NCBI GenBank assembly: GCA_036404255.1
Contig: DASWOP010000305.1
Location: forward strand, 1-14,977
From: JARLFX01 sp036404255
GTDB lineage: Bacteria > Acidobacteriota > Terriglobia > Terriglobales > Acidobacteriaceae
Direction: 5' to 3'
DNA length: 14,977 bases
In this document: positions 1 through 6,390 of the stretch, one piece after another
Position numbering within the stretch: the stretch's first letter is position 1
How the letters are laid out: each line of letters begins with the position of its first letter
Notes under the pieces: generated by a model
Seen by the model: the letters and a program-made list of their open reading frames with translations, nothing else
The model's database searches: none
What the model was told of the DNA's origin: nothing
Translations under genes and position numbers: made by a program

Positions 1-1166
1 AAGCCCCACAGCACGCTGCCCAGCGCCATGCCCCCTTGGAACGTCATCTGAAACGAGCCAAGTGCGCGAGCCTGCACCCACGCCGGTACAGACATCTGCA
101 CAGAGATGTTCATCGTGCTCATCGTGCTGGTCCAGCCGAAGCCGGCGAACATTAGCGAAAGAATCACAACCCATGGCCGGTGTACAAAAGCCATCACCCC
201 CAGTGTCCCCACAAAAATACACGTCGCTGTTGCGATAATCGCGTCCGCCGAAAACCGCCGCCGGATACGCGTCATCACCGACGCCCCCATGACCGCGCCC
301 AGCCCAAGCGAGCCGTTCAGGATGCCATACCCCATCGCCCCCTGGTGCAGATCGCGTCGCGCCACCACGGCCAGTAGAGCCCACACTGCGCTCACAAAGA
401 AGGTGAACATGAATACGCGGATCAGCGTTGTGCGCAGCGCTGGTGCATGGCGGATATAGCGCAACCCGGAACGCATGGAGCCCACCAGCCGCTCCGCTGG
501 CAGAGCGCTCTTGAAGATTGGGTTGCGCTTCCAGTTGTAAAGCACCCAGATCACGCCAACGAACGAGATCGAATTCAGCAGAAAGACGGAACCAGCGCCT
601 CGGCGAGCCATCGCAAACCCGGCCACCATCAGGCCTCCGAGCGCCGGGCCAAGTGCGCGCGCAAGATTGTTGCTCACGGAGTTCAGCGTCACCGCGTCAG
701 CCAGCATCTCCCGCGGCACCAACTCCGGCACAATCGCAGACCACGCTGGATTGTTCATCGCAGTGCCGATGTTCAACATGAAGGTGAGCCCAAGCAGCCA
801 CCACGGGCCAATTATGCCGCAAAACGTCAGCACGCTCAGCACCGCAACCGCCGCCAGCATCCATGCCTGCCAGAAGATGAGCAACCGGCGGCGATCGATA
901 ATGTCTGCCGTAGCCCCCGCCAGCAGTCCCAGCGCCACTACCGGCAGGCTCGCCGCGGTCTGCATCAGTGCGATCAGCAGCGGCGACGTAGTGAGAGACG
1001 TCATCAGCCACGTGCCCGCCGTGTCCTGCATCCAGCTACCCACGTTAGAGACAGTGGATGCGATCCAGCGGTCGCGGAAGAGCGGGAGCTTCAGAGGCTC
1101 AAAGCCATTGGTTTCCAAATGCTTAACTGCGCCCGCCGCTACGGGCGTCTCAAGCTGAGGCTTCAT
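1..1166 (-). CDS. MFS efflux transporter, MFS_3 / EntS-like (partial, 3' end off window)
   Basis: This is the N-terminal 388 residues of a major facilitator protein; the reading frame is open from the ATG at 1166 down to the window edge, so the C-terminus is missing. The translation begins MKPQLETPV. It has the hallmarks of the MFS_3 (EntS/TMS-like) drug and siderophore exporter group: a first helix with SNVGSWMQDTAGTWLM, a motif-A-like loop AGATADIIDRRR after helix 2, and the family motif NNPAWSAIVPELVPREMLADA with LNSVSNNLARALGPALGG after it. It probably uses proton-driven export across the inner membrane, but the substrate cannot be told. The frame has a stop just upstream (TAG two codons before), so 1166 is the earliest possible start. 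The Shine-Dalgarno-like AGGA lies only about one base from the ATG, which is too close, so initiation may be leaderless or weak. It is divergent from the permease at 1563. Confidence 0.9.
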   Translation of the reverse strand, partial: MKPQLETPVAAGAVKHLETNGFEPLKLPLFRDRWIASTVSNVGSWMQDTAGTWLMTSLTTSPLLIALMQTAASLPVVALGLLAGATADIIDRRRLLIFWQAWMLAAVAVLSVLTFCGIIGPWWLLGLTFMLNIGTAMNNPAWSAIVPELVPREMLADAVTLNSVSNNLARALGPALGGLMVAGFAMARRGAGSVFLLNSISFVGVIWVLYNWKRNPIFKSALPAERLVGSMRSGLRYIRHAPALRTTLIRVFMFTFFVSAVWALLAVVARRDLHQGAMGYGILNGSLGLGAVMGASVMTRIRRRFSADAIIATATCIFVGTLGVMAFVHRPWVVILSLMFAGFGWTSTMSTMNISVQMSVPAWVQARALGSFQMTFQGGMALGSVLWG

Positions 1167-1383
1167 ATCCTAAGTTTAGATGCTGCAAGCATGGTCTTCT
1201 TTGCCAAAGCACCAGACGCCTGAATTTACCCGGACAATCACCACCGAAGCGCTACATTTTGTGGATATCCACTCGTTTGGACCTACCATTCAGCACTTGC
1301 ACTTCGCAGACTACCGACAGCGGATGCTCCGGTCTATGCCCGAGCGATGCGGGGGATCCCAGCGAACCATTAAGGGCACAAAT

Positions 1384-1406
1384 GAGACTGCCCGCTTGAC
1401 AGTCTC
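1384..1406. promoter_or_regulatory. Inverted repeat overlapping a -35 box
   Basis: GAGACTG at 1384-1390 and CAGTCTC at 1400-1406 are perfect 7-bp inverted arms around a 9-bp spacer. The right arm covers the last two bases of the consensus -35 hexamer TTGACA (1396-1401). A dimeric regulator bound here would occlude or contact RNA polymerase. The regulator is unknown, and the spacing does not match the FadR-type sites. Confidence 0.35.
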
Positions 1407-1426
1407 GCTGCATAAACAAGTATGCT
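1396..1426 (+). promoter_or_regulatory. Candidate sigma-70 promoter for the ACS permease
   Basis: A perfect -35 box TTGACA (1396-1401) is followed after 19 bp by TATGCT (1421-1426), which matches four of six bases of the -10 consensus. The long spacer suggests a promoter that needs activation or is weak. Transcription would start near 1432, giving a leader of about 130 nt that contains the palindrome at 1443-1454 and the operator candidate at 1517-1527. Confidence 0.45.
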
Positions 1427-1516
1427 CATCCCGGCGGTATTTTCTGCGCGCAGAGACACGCCAAATCTGAATCACAGTCAACAGCACGGGCAATGTAGTA
1501 ATCTGCTTGCGTCCGG

Positions 1517-1527
1517 TGGTATGACCT
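1517..1527. promoter_or_regulatory. FadR/GntR-type operator candidate upstream of the permease
   Basis: TGGTATGACCT matches seven of the eight fixed positions of the TGGT-N3-ACCA palindrome typical of FadR-subfamily operators. It lies 35 bp before the permease ATG, downstream of the proposed promoter, a position suited to repression by roadblock. A near-identical element (TGGTCAGACCT) sits behind the FadR-type regulator gene of this locus at 3895-3905. Confidence 0.4.
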
Positions 1528-1562
1528 CTGCCGCTAAACCGGGCTCATTTGAACGGAGAAGT

Positions 1563-2891
1563 ATGACCACAAGTAAGACAACAACTAGTTATGATGCACC
1601 CGGCAGCGAGCCGAACTCGAGTCTCCTGAGCGATGGACCGAGCCGCATGACCCACCAGCGCTGGGTGATCTGCGGACTCCTCTTCATGGCGACCGTTATC
1701 GCGTACATCGACCGCGGCGTCATCGCCTACCTGGAAAAATTCCTCGAAACCGTTATCCCCGGCTTAAACAGCATTCGGTACGGGTACATCACGGCTGCAT
1801 TTCAGGCTGCCTACGCACTTGGAATGGTGTTCGCCGGCGGATTGACGGATAAGCTCGGCACACGCAAAGCCTTCGCCATCGCCATCACCCTCTGGAGCGT
1901 CGCCGCCATGCTCCCCGGAGCCGCTGTCTCCGTGATCACCTTTGGCATCGCCATGTTTCTTCTGGGCATCGGCGAAGCAGCAAACTTCCCGGCCTGCATT
2001 AAAACAGTCGCCGAGTGGTTCCCAAAACGGGAACGCGCACTCGCTACCGGAATCTTTAACGCCGGCGCGAACATCGGCAACATCGCGGTTCCCCTTCTGG
2101 TGCCCTTCCTCGTCCTCGTCTGCGGTTGGCGCGGAGCGTTCGTCGCCAGCGGCGCGCTCGGCCTGGTGTGGCTCATCTTCTGGCTTCTCTTCTATGAGAG
2201 CCCAGAGAAGCACAAACGCGTCTCAGAGAAAGAACTGGCCCTTATCCTCAGTGATCCAGTCGAGAAGACGGACAGCGTTCCATGGTCGCATGTCATCTCC
2301 CGCAAGGAAACCTGGGCCTTCGCTATCGCCAAGTTCCTCACAGACCCGATCTGGTGGTTCTATCTCTTCTGGTTGCCGCGCTATCTCCAGTCCACCTTTG
2401 GCCTGAGCCTCTCCGCGAACCGCCTGCCACTGGTGACGGTATATGCCATCTCCTGCGTCGGCAGTATTGGTGGCGGCTGGATATCATCCACCCTGCTCAA
2501 GCGCGGAAAGAGCACCAATGTGTCCCGCAAGACCGCCATGCTGATCTGCGCACTGGCAGTCGTGCCTGTCCTGTTTGCTCCCTTTATCCATCATCTCTGG
2601 GTGGTCGTATGCCTGGTTGGTCTGGCTACTGCCGCGCATCAGGGTTGGTCAGCGAACCTGTTCACCTTGCCCTCAGATATGTTTCCTAAAGCTGCTGTTG
2701 GCAGCGTGATTGGGATTGGTGGCATGTTTGGTTCTTGCGGTGGGGTCTTGCTCCAGATCTGCACTGGGCTTATCGTTGGAATGACGCACAGTTACGTACC
2801 ATTGTTCGTCATCGCGTGTTCGGCCTATGGGTTGGCGTTATTGATTATTCACCTCATATCGCCCAAACTCGCTCTGGCAAATCTGGATTAG
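1563..2891 (+). CDS. MFS transporter, ACS (anion:cation symporter) family, hexuronate/galactonate-like
   Basis: A 442-residue inner-membrane permease with about 12 helices after a polar 30-residue N-terminus. ACS-family signs are the helix-1 motif IAYIDRGVIAYL (residues 47-57; Asp50-Arg51 is typical of ExuT/DgoT-like proteins), the motif-A loop GGLTDKLGTRK (92-102), the family signature GIGEAANFPACIKTVAEWFP (135-154) followed by RERALATGIFNAGANIG, and a charged central loop after ESPEKHKRV. Such proteins take up sugar acids or other organic anions with protons; the exact substrate is not readable. I chose the ATG at 1563 because GGAGAA lies just before it (1555-1560). The in-frame ATGs at 1422 and 1521 lack a good ribosome binding site and add non-family sequence. 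The FadR-type regulator gene follows 124 bp downstream on the same strand, and operator-like sites flank the locus, so substrate-induced derepression is likely. Confidence 0.88.
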   Translation: MTTSKTTTSYDAPGSEPNSSLLSDGPSRMTHQRWVICGLLFMATVIAYIDRGVIAYLEKFLETVIPGLNSIRYGYITAAFQAAYALGMVFAGGLTDKLGTRKAFAIAITLWSVAAMLPGAAVSVITFGIAMFLLGIGEAANFPACIKTVAEWFPKRERALATGIFNAGANIGNIAVPLLVPFLVLVCGWRGAFVASGALGLVWLIFWLLFYESPEKHKRVSEKELALILSDPVEKTDSVPWSHVISRKETWAFAIAKFLTDPIWWFYLFWLPRYLQSTFGLSLSANRLPLVTVYAISCVGSIGGGWISSTLLKRGKSTNVSRKTAMLICALAVVPVLFAPFIHHLWVVVCLVGLATAAHQGWSANLFTLPSDMFPKAAVGSVIGIGGMFGSCGGVLLQICTGLIVGMTHSYVPLFVIACSAYGLALLIIHLISPKLALANLD

Positions 2892-2895
2892 CCAC

Positions 2896-2938
2896 TAGGT
2901 ATCCAGATGGGTGCTTGTTGCATCCATCTGGATACCTG
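2896..2938 (+). terminator. Strong stem-loop between permease and regulator genes
   Basis: Perfect 14-bp inverted arms (2897-2910 and 2924-2937) extend inward through one G-U and three Watson-Crick pairs to a stem of about 18 bp closed by the loop TTGTT (2915-2919). It begins five bases after the permease stop codon. No clean U-tract follows, although TTCTTCCTTT lies 5-15 bases on. It could be a terminator without a U-run, an mRNA-stabilising 3' hairpin or an attenuating element before the regulator gene. Confidence 0.6.
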
Positions 2939-3015
2939 CTAAGTTCTTCCTTTGCCGCTTGTTAGTCGTTCGTGATACTCTTCGCGGAACGTTAACTTAA
3001 TCGGATTGCTAAACC

Positions 3016-3855
3016 GTGGTCAAGACGAAAAAGATCGATAGCGGTACCCACAGCCAACTCACCATGCAGGTTGTGGAGCATATTCGCGCCATGATCGAAA
3101 GCGGTGAGTTGCGGCCAGGCGACCGCCTGCCGCCCGAGCGCGAGCTTGCTCGCAAACTCTCTATCAGCCGTTCCAGCCTGCGCGCAGGTCTGGGCTTTCT
3201 CTCCGCCATGGGCGTGCTCAAGTCACGCCACGGTGCCGGCACGTTTGTCTCCGACGGCCCTCCTTCGCTTGATTCCAGCTCCCTGACCGTTCTCGGCGCT
3301 CTCCACGGATTTCAGCCCTGGCAGATGTTTGAAGCCCGCCTGGTGCTGGAGCGTTCGCTTGCAGCGCTCGCTGCGGAACGCGCCACGGATGAGCAGATCG
3401 CCGCTCTCGCTGAAGAAGTCGCCGAAATGTACGCATCCATCGACGATCCCCACGAGTATCTGATTCACGACGTGCGTTTTCACCGCACCATCGCCGTTGC
3501 CGGCGGCAATCCGATTCTAGCCACGCTTATGGAAACCGTTACGGCCGCGCTGTATGCACGCCGCCGTCATTCCGTCTCTGGCGCCATCGATCTAAAAGAG
3601 TCTGCGGAACTGCATCGTGAGATCTATCGTGCGATTCGTGCCGGCAAGCCTGAATTGGCCCACGACAGCATGGAGAAGCATCTCAACCTTGCGCGCCTGG
3701 CTCAGGCATCAGAGAATCTGCTTGCAGAGGGTGCAGGGGCTGATATCGGCGCACCGCCGCCTTCTACCCGCGTGCGGACAGAGCGGGCACGCACGGAGCG
3801 CCGCAAGCCTGCTGCTGGCGCATCCAGGGTTCCCGTTCAGACCAGCACCGTCTAG
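3016..3855 (+). CDS. GntR-family transcriptional regulator, FadR subfamily (FCD ligand domain)
   Basis: A 279-residue FadR-type regulator. The N-terminal winged helix-turn-helix spans about residues 14-78, with the GntR signature GELRPGDRLPPERELARKLS and the recognition-helix region SRSSLRAGLGFL, followed by the wing SRHGAGTFVS. The FCD effector domain covers about 95-230 and keeps the expected metal ligands: Asp152 and His156 in DVRFHRTIAVAGGNP, His200 in ELHREI, and His222 in MEKHL. A metal-bound carboxylate such as a sugar acid is the usual effector in this subfamily. The start is GTG; an in-frame ATG at 3064 would remove the first residues of the DNA-binding domain. A weak promoter (TTTGCC, 17 bp, GATACT at 2974-2979) precedes it. 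The last 45 residues are an Arg/Ala/Pro-rich tail beyond the normal family end. It probably regulates the permease just upstream. Confidence 0.92.
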   Translation: MVKTKKIDSGTHSQLTMQVVEHIRAMIESGELRPGDRLPPERELARKLSISRSSLRAGLGFLSAMGVLKSRHGAGTFVSDGPPSLDSSSLTVLGALHGFQPWQMFEARLVLERSLAALAAERATDEQIAALAEEVAEMYASIDDPHEYLIHDVRFHRTIAVAGGNPILATLMETVTAALYARRRHSVSGAIDLKESAELHREIYRAIRAGKPELAHDSMEKHLNLARLAQASENLLAEGAGADIGAPPPSTRVRTERARTERRKPAAGASRVPVQTSTV

Positions 3856-3894
3856 CACCATCTCCCTCAAACATCCGCCAATTTTGTCTGCAAG

Positions 3895-3905
3895 TGGTCA
3901 GACCT
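3895..3905. promoter_or_regulatory. Second FadR/GntR-type operator candidate
   Basis: TGGTCAGACCT contains the perfect GGTC-A-GACC palindrome and the same TGGTNNGACCT pattern as the site at 1517-1527. It lies 40 bp behind the regulator gene, between convergent genes, which is an unusual place for an operator. A further half-site GTGGTC follows at 3918-3923, 24 bp from the GTGGTC at 3894-3899. It may be fortuitous or take part in looping between distant sites. Confidence 0.3.
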
Positions 3906-3956
3906 ATTCCATTTGTCGTGGTCTGCTTCTCTAGCTCCTGAGATCGCTGAGCACTC

Positions 3957-4979
3957 CTACGGAATCTCTTCCGGCAGCACATCAATCTCCGCCAGCAGCG
4001 GCTTGCGCGTCAACCTGTGATACCGGTGCCACAGGAATGCAATGCCTCCGGCAGCAGTCAGAGCAATCAGCACCGCTGCATGCACCAGAATGCCGTAGAG
4101 CGCCGCCACAGAGGCATTCATGCCATGACTCATCATGGCCGTCTTCACCGCAGCCTCAAACGGCCCCAGGCCTCCGGGAGAGCTCGGCACAAGATACGAC
4201 AAATTGCTCGACGAGAAAGCCTGCCACGGGCCGCGCAGATCGGTTGAGATCCCAATGACCTTTGCCATTGAGACGAAGATCATCCCTTCACACGCCCACG
4301 CCGCAAAGGATTCGCCCAGCAGAAAAACCATGCCCTGAATACCGATGCCGCGAATCGCGTCAAAGGCCAGAAAAAGCCAGTTCTCCAGCTTCGACATCTT
4401 GGGCCCGGTCGGCAGCTTCCCGAAAAGCCGCCGCAGCGGCACCTCCAGCGTACGCGCTCCCAGCACCATCACCAGCAGACCTGTGCCTGCAATGCACAGC
4501 AGCATCACGGCCACTACCTTCACATGGTGCGACGGAAACCCCGTGCCCCCGCCCATGGTGAGCACGAAAAATGCGACCAGTGTAAAGACATCCAGCAGCT
4601 TCTCCAGGATGACCGTGCTCAGAATGACGGAACTGGAAGCTCCCAGATCGCTTGCGTAGGTAAAGATCCGCATAAAATCGCCGATGCGGAACGGCATGAT
4701 GTTGTTGGCTGCAATACTGGTGAGAAAGACACGTGCGCATACGCTAAAGCGTGCGTTCGCCGTCGGCCGCAGCATCCTGTACCAACGGTGGATGCGGATC
4801 GCGCAGCTACCCAGCATAGCCAATGCAGTGCCCACGATCCACAGCGGAGCTACAACGCGCACATCCTCCAGTTCCCTAAAGCTGAAATTGCGAAAGGTGA
4901 ACCACAGAAAGAAGCCGCTGATAACAAATCCGGGCAGCGTCTTCAGTAAATTATTGCGCCTGCTTGCAGGCTGCGTCAT
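3957..4979 (-). CDS. Flippase-like membrane protein, LPG_synthase_TM / UPF0104 family
   Basis: A 340-residue integral membrane protein related to the transmembrane (flippase-like) half of lysylphosphatidylglycerol synthase (Pfam LPG_synthase_TM). Family landmarks are the N-terminal segment with PGFVISGFFLWFTFRN (residues 16-31), the conserved NNIMPFRIGDFMR loop (92-104), ILEKLLD (124-130) and the C-terminal PSSPGGLGPFE motif (265-275). It has no aminoacyl-transferase domain, so it is not a complete MprF. Stand-alone members are usually of unknown function and are often proposed to move lipids or lipid-linked sugars. The ATG at 4979 has AGAGG about 5-8 bases upstream. It lies 112 bp downstream of the aminotransferase on the same strand and may be read through from it. 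It converges on the FadR-type regulator gene with 101 bp between the stop codons. Confidence 0.9.
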   Translation of the reverse strand: MTQPASRRNNLLKTLPGFVISGFFLWFTFRNFSFRELEDVRVVAPLWIVGTALAMLGSCAIRIHRWYRMLRPTANARFSVCARVFLTSIAANNIMPFRIGDFMRIFTYASDLGASSSVILSTVILEKLLDVFTLVAFFVLTMGGGTGFPSHHVKVVAVMLLCIAGTGLLVMVLGARTLEVPLRRLFGKLPTGPKMSKLENWLFLAFDAIRGIGIQGMVFLLGESFAAWACEGMIFVSMAKVIGISTDLRGPWQAFSSSNLSYLVPSSPGGLGPFEAAVKTAMMSHGMNASVAALYGILVHAAVLIALTAAGGIAFLWHRYHRLTRKPLLAEIDVLPEEIP

Positions 4980-5091
4980 CGGACCTCTATACCGCGCAGA
5001 GCCAACCTGTCTTCATGGTGCAGAAGATCGGGCTGACGCCGCACTATTCTGTTGATACGCCACGCTACGTCTGGCCGGTGGCATACAGTTT

Positions 5092-6390
5092 CTAGCTTGC
5101 GTGGCTCTTTGTGACTGCGGCAAAGCACTCATCCAGTATGCGCGCAGCTTCGTCCACATCATTCTTGTCAATATTCATCGGTGGAGACATGCGCAGCGTA
5201 TTGTTGAACATGCCGCCCTTGCCGATCAGCAGGCCGCGATCACGCGCTGCATCCATCATCTCATTTGCAAGCGCCGTTGCTGGCTCCTTCGTCTTCGGAT
5301 CCACCACCAGCTCCATCGCCTGCATCAGCCCCATGCCACGCACGTCGCCAATGACCGGATACTTCGCCTTCAGTTCGTCCAACTTCTCACGGAAGTAGCC
5401 GCCAGCCACGTGGCAGTTCTCCAGCAGGTCGTCCTCTTCAATCACGTCGATTACAGCCTTCGCCGCAACGCTTGTGACCGGGTTTCCACCAAAGGTGCAG
5501 ATCGTGGGAGCCGTGTAAGCTGCTGCAATCTCAGGCTTCGCCACTGTCAGCCCGATTGGGTGCCCATTGCCCAGCGACTTAGCCGCTGTAATGATGTCCG
5601 GCTCCACCTCCCAGTGCTCAATGCCAAACCACTTCTTGCCCGTGCGTCCCCATCCCGTCTGCACTTCATCGGAGATAAAGTCGCCGCCATACTGCTTTAC
5701 GATGTTGAATACGATCTTGAAGTACTCCTTTGGCGGCGTAATAAATCCGCCAACACCCTGTATCGGCTCAGCGATGAACGCTGCAATCTTCCCCGGCGTA
5801 GCACTCTGGATTACTGCCTCCACATCCTGCGCGCAAGCCACTCCGCAGCTCGGATAGGTTTTGCCCAGCGGACAGCGATAGCAGTATGGATTCAGCGCGC
5901 GCACAATGCCCACTTCAAATGAGGCGCGGCGCCAGCTGCTGATACCGGTAAGCGCGCGTGTGAGTGAAGAACGCCCGTGATAACCATGCCGCAGCGCGAT
6001 GACCTCAAGATTCCCGGTATGCAGCCGCGCGGATTCAATGGCGGTCTCATTGGCTTCCGTACCGCTGTTGGTAAAGAACGATTTCTGTAGTGTCCCTGGT
6101 GTAATCTGCGCGATCTTCTCGGCCAGGTCCATCATGGGCGCATTAGGAAACATGGTGGAAGCATGTTGCAACTTGTCCATCTGCTGCTTCATCGGCCCGG
6201 TCACCCGCGGATTGGCATGGCCCACGCCAACGGTCACGATGCCGCCAAAGAAATCAAGATACTTGCGTCCTTCGCTGTCCCATACGTGCTGCATCTCGGC
6301 GTGGTCCACCACCATCGGTTCCTTGAAATAATTGGCGATGGCCGGATAGATATATTCCTTCTGCTTGCGCAATACTTCCTGACGGTCCAT
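5092..6390 (-). CDS. Class III PLP-dependent aminotransferase, AGXT2/GabT-like
   Basis: A 432-residue fold-type I transaminase. Visible landmarks are the substrate-side DFFGGIVTVGVGHANP (46-61), the phosphate-binding NSGTEANETA (108-117), Asp241 in FISDEVQTGWGRTG (pairs with the pyridine nitrogen), the Schiff-base lysine Lys271 in AAKSLGNGHPIG, and the late TFGGNPVTSVAA (299-310). The overall pattern is closest to the alanine-glyoxylate/beta-alanine (AGXT2-like) branch, so an omega-amino acid such as beta-alanine or 4-aminobutyrate with pyruvate, glyoxylate or 2-oxoglutarate is the likely reaction; the exact substrate is inferred. Four cysteines form a C-x2-C-x8-C-x3-C cluster (170, 173, 182, 186). 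I chose the ATG at 6390 because AAGGGGAA lies directly before it; an in-frame GTG at 6474 would add 28 unconserved residues and overrun the promoter region. It is divergent from the membrane-protein gene to its right. Confidence 0.93.
   Translation of the reverse strand: MDRQEVLRKQKEYIYPAIANYFKEPMVVDHAEMQHVWDSEGRKYLDFFGGIVTVGVGHANPRVTGPMKQQMDKLQHASTMFPNAPMMDLAEKIAQITPGTLQKSFFTNSGTEANETAIESARLHTGNLEVIALRHGYHGRSSLTRALTGISSWRRASFEVGIVRALNPYCYRCPLGKTYPSCGVACAQDVEAVIQSATPGKIAAFIAEPIQGVGGFITPPKEYFKIVFNIVKQYGGDFISDEVQTGWGRTGKKWFGIEHWEVEPDIITAAKSLGNGHPIGLTVAKPEIAAAYTAPTICTFGGNPVTSVAAKAVIDVIEEDDLLENCHVAGGYFREKLDELKAKYPVIGDVRGMGLMQAMELVVDPKTKEPATALANEMMDAARDRGLLIGKGGMFNNTLRMSPPMNIDKNDVDEAARILDECFAAVTKSHAS

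Larger units (their letters stand above)
1167..1562. other. Divergent intergenic region with promoter and palindromes
   Basis: These 396 bases separate two divergent MFS genes. The short open frames crossing it lack ribosome binding sites and recognisable protein sequence, so I treat it as non-coding. It contains a perfect 12-bp palindrome around GATATC (1261-1272), an inverted repeat over a -35 box (1384-1406), a second perfect 12-bp palindrome around GCGC (1443-1454), a FadR-like operator candidate (1517-1527) and the ribosome binding site of the plus-strand gene (GGAGAA, 1555-1560). No convincing -35/-10 pair was found for the minus-strand gene. The sequence TAAACT at 1173-1178 (minus strand) could be a -10 box placing the transcript start at the ATG itself. 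Confidence 0.7.

Noticed and set aside
447..1223. Long plus-strand open frame (258 codons)
   Set aside because: It is antisense to the MFS_3 gene, has biased His/Arg/Gln-rich composition and no ribosome binding site; the minus-strand frame has clear MFS motifs.
1180..1470. Plus-strand open frame of 96 codons in the intergenic region
   Set aside because: No ribosome binding site and no recognisable domain; it runs through the promoter and palindromes.
1422..1562. Upstream ATG starts (1422, 1521) for the ACS permease
   Set aside because: They have no good Shine-Dalgarno sequence and 1422 overlaps the -10 region; 1563 has GGAGAA in place.
4980..5091. Possible small RNA, tRNA or terminator between the aminotransferase and LPG_synthase_TM genes
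   Set aside because: Only a 5-bp GCCAC/GTGGC pairing with a 14-nt loop is visible; there is no cloverleaf, U-tract or clear promoter.
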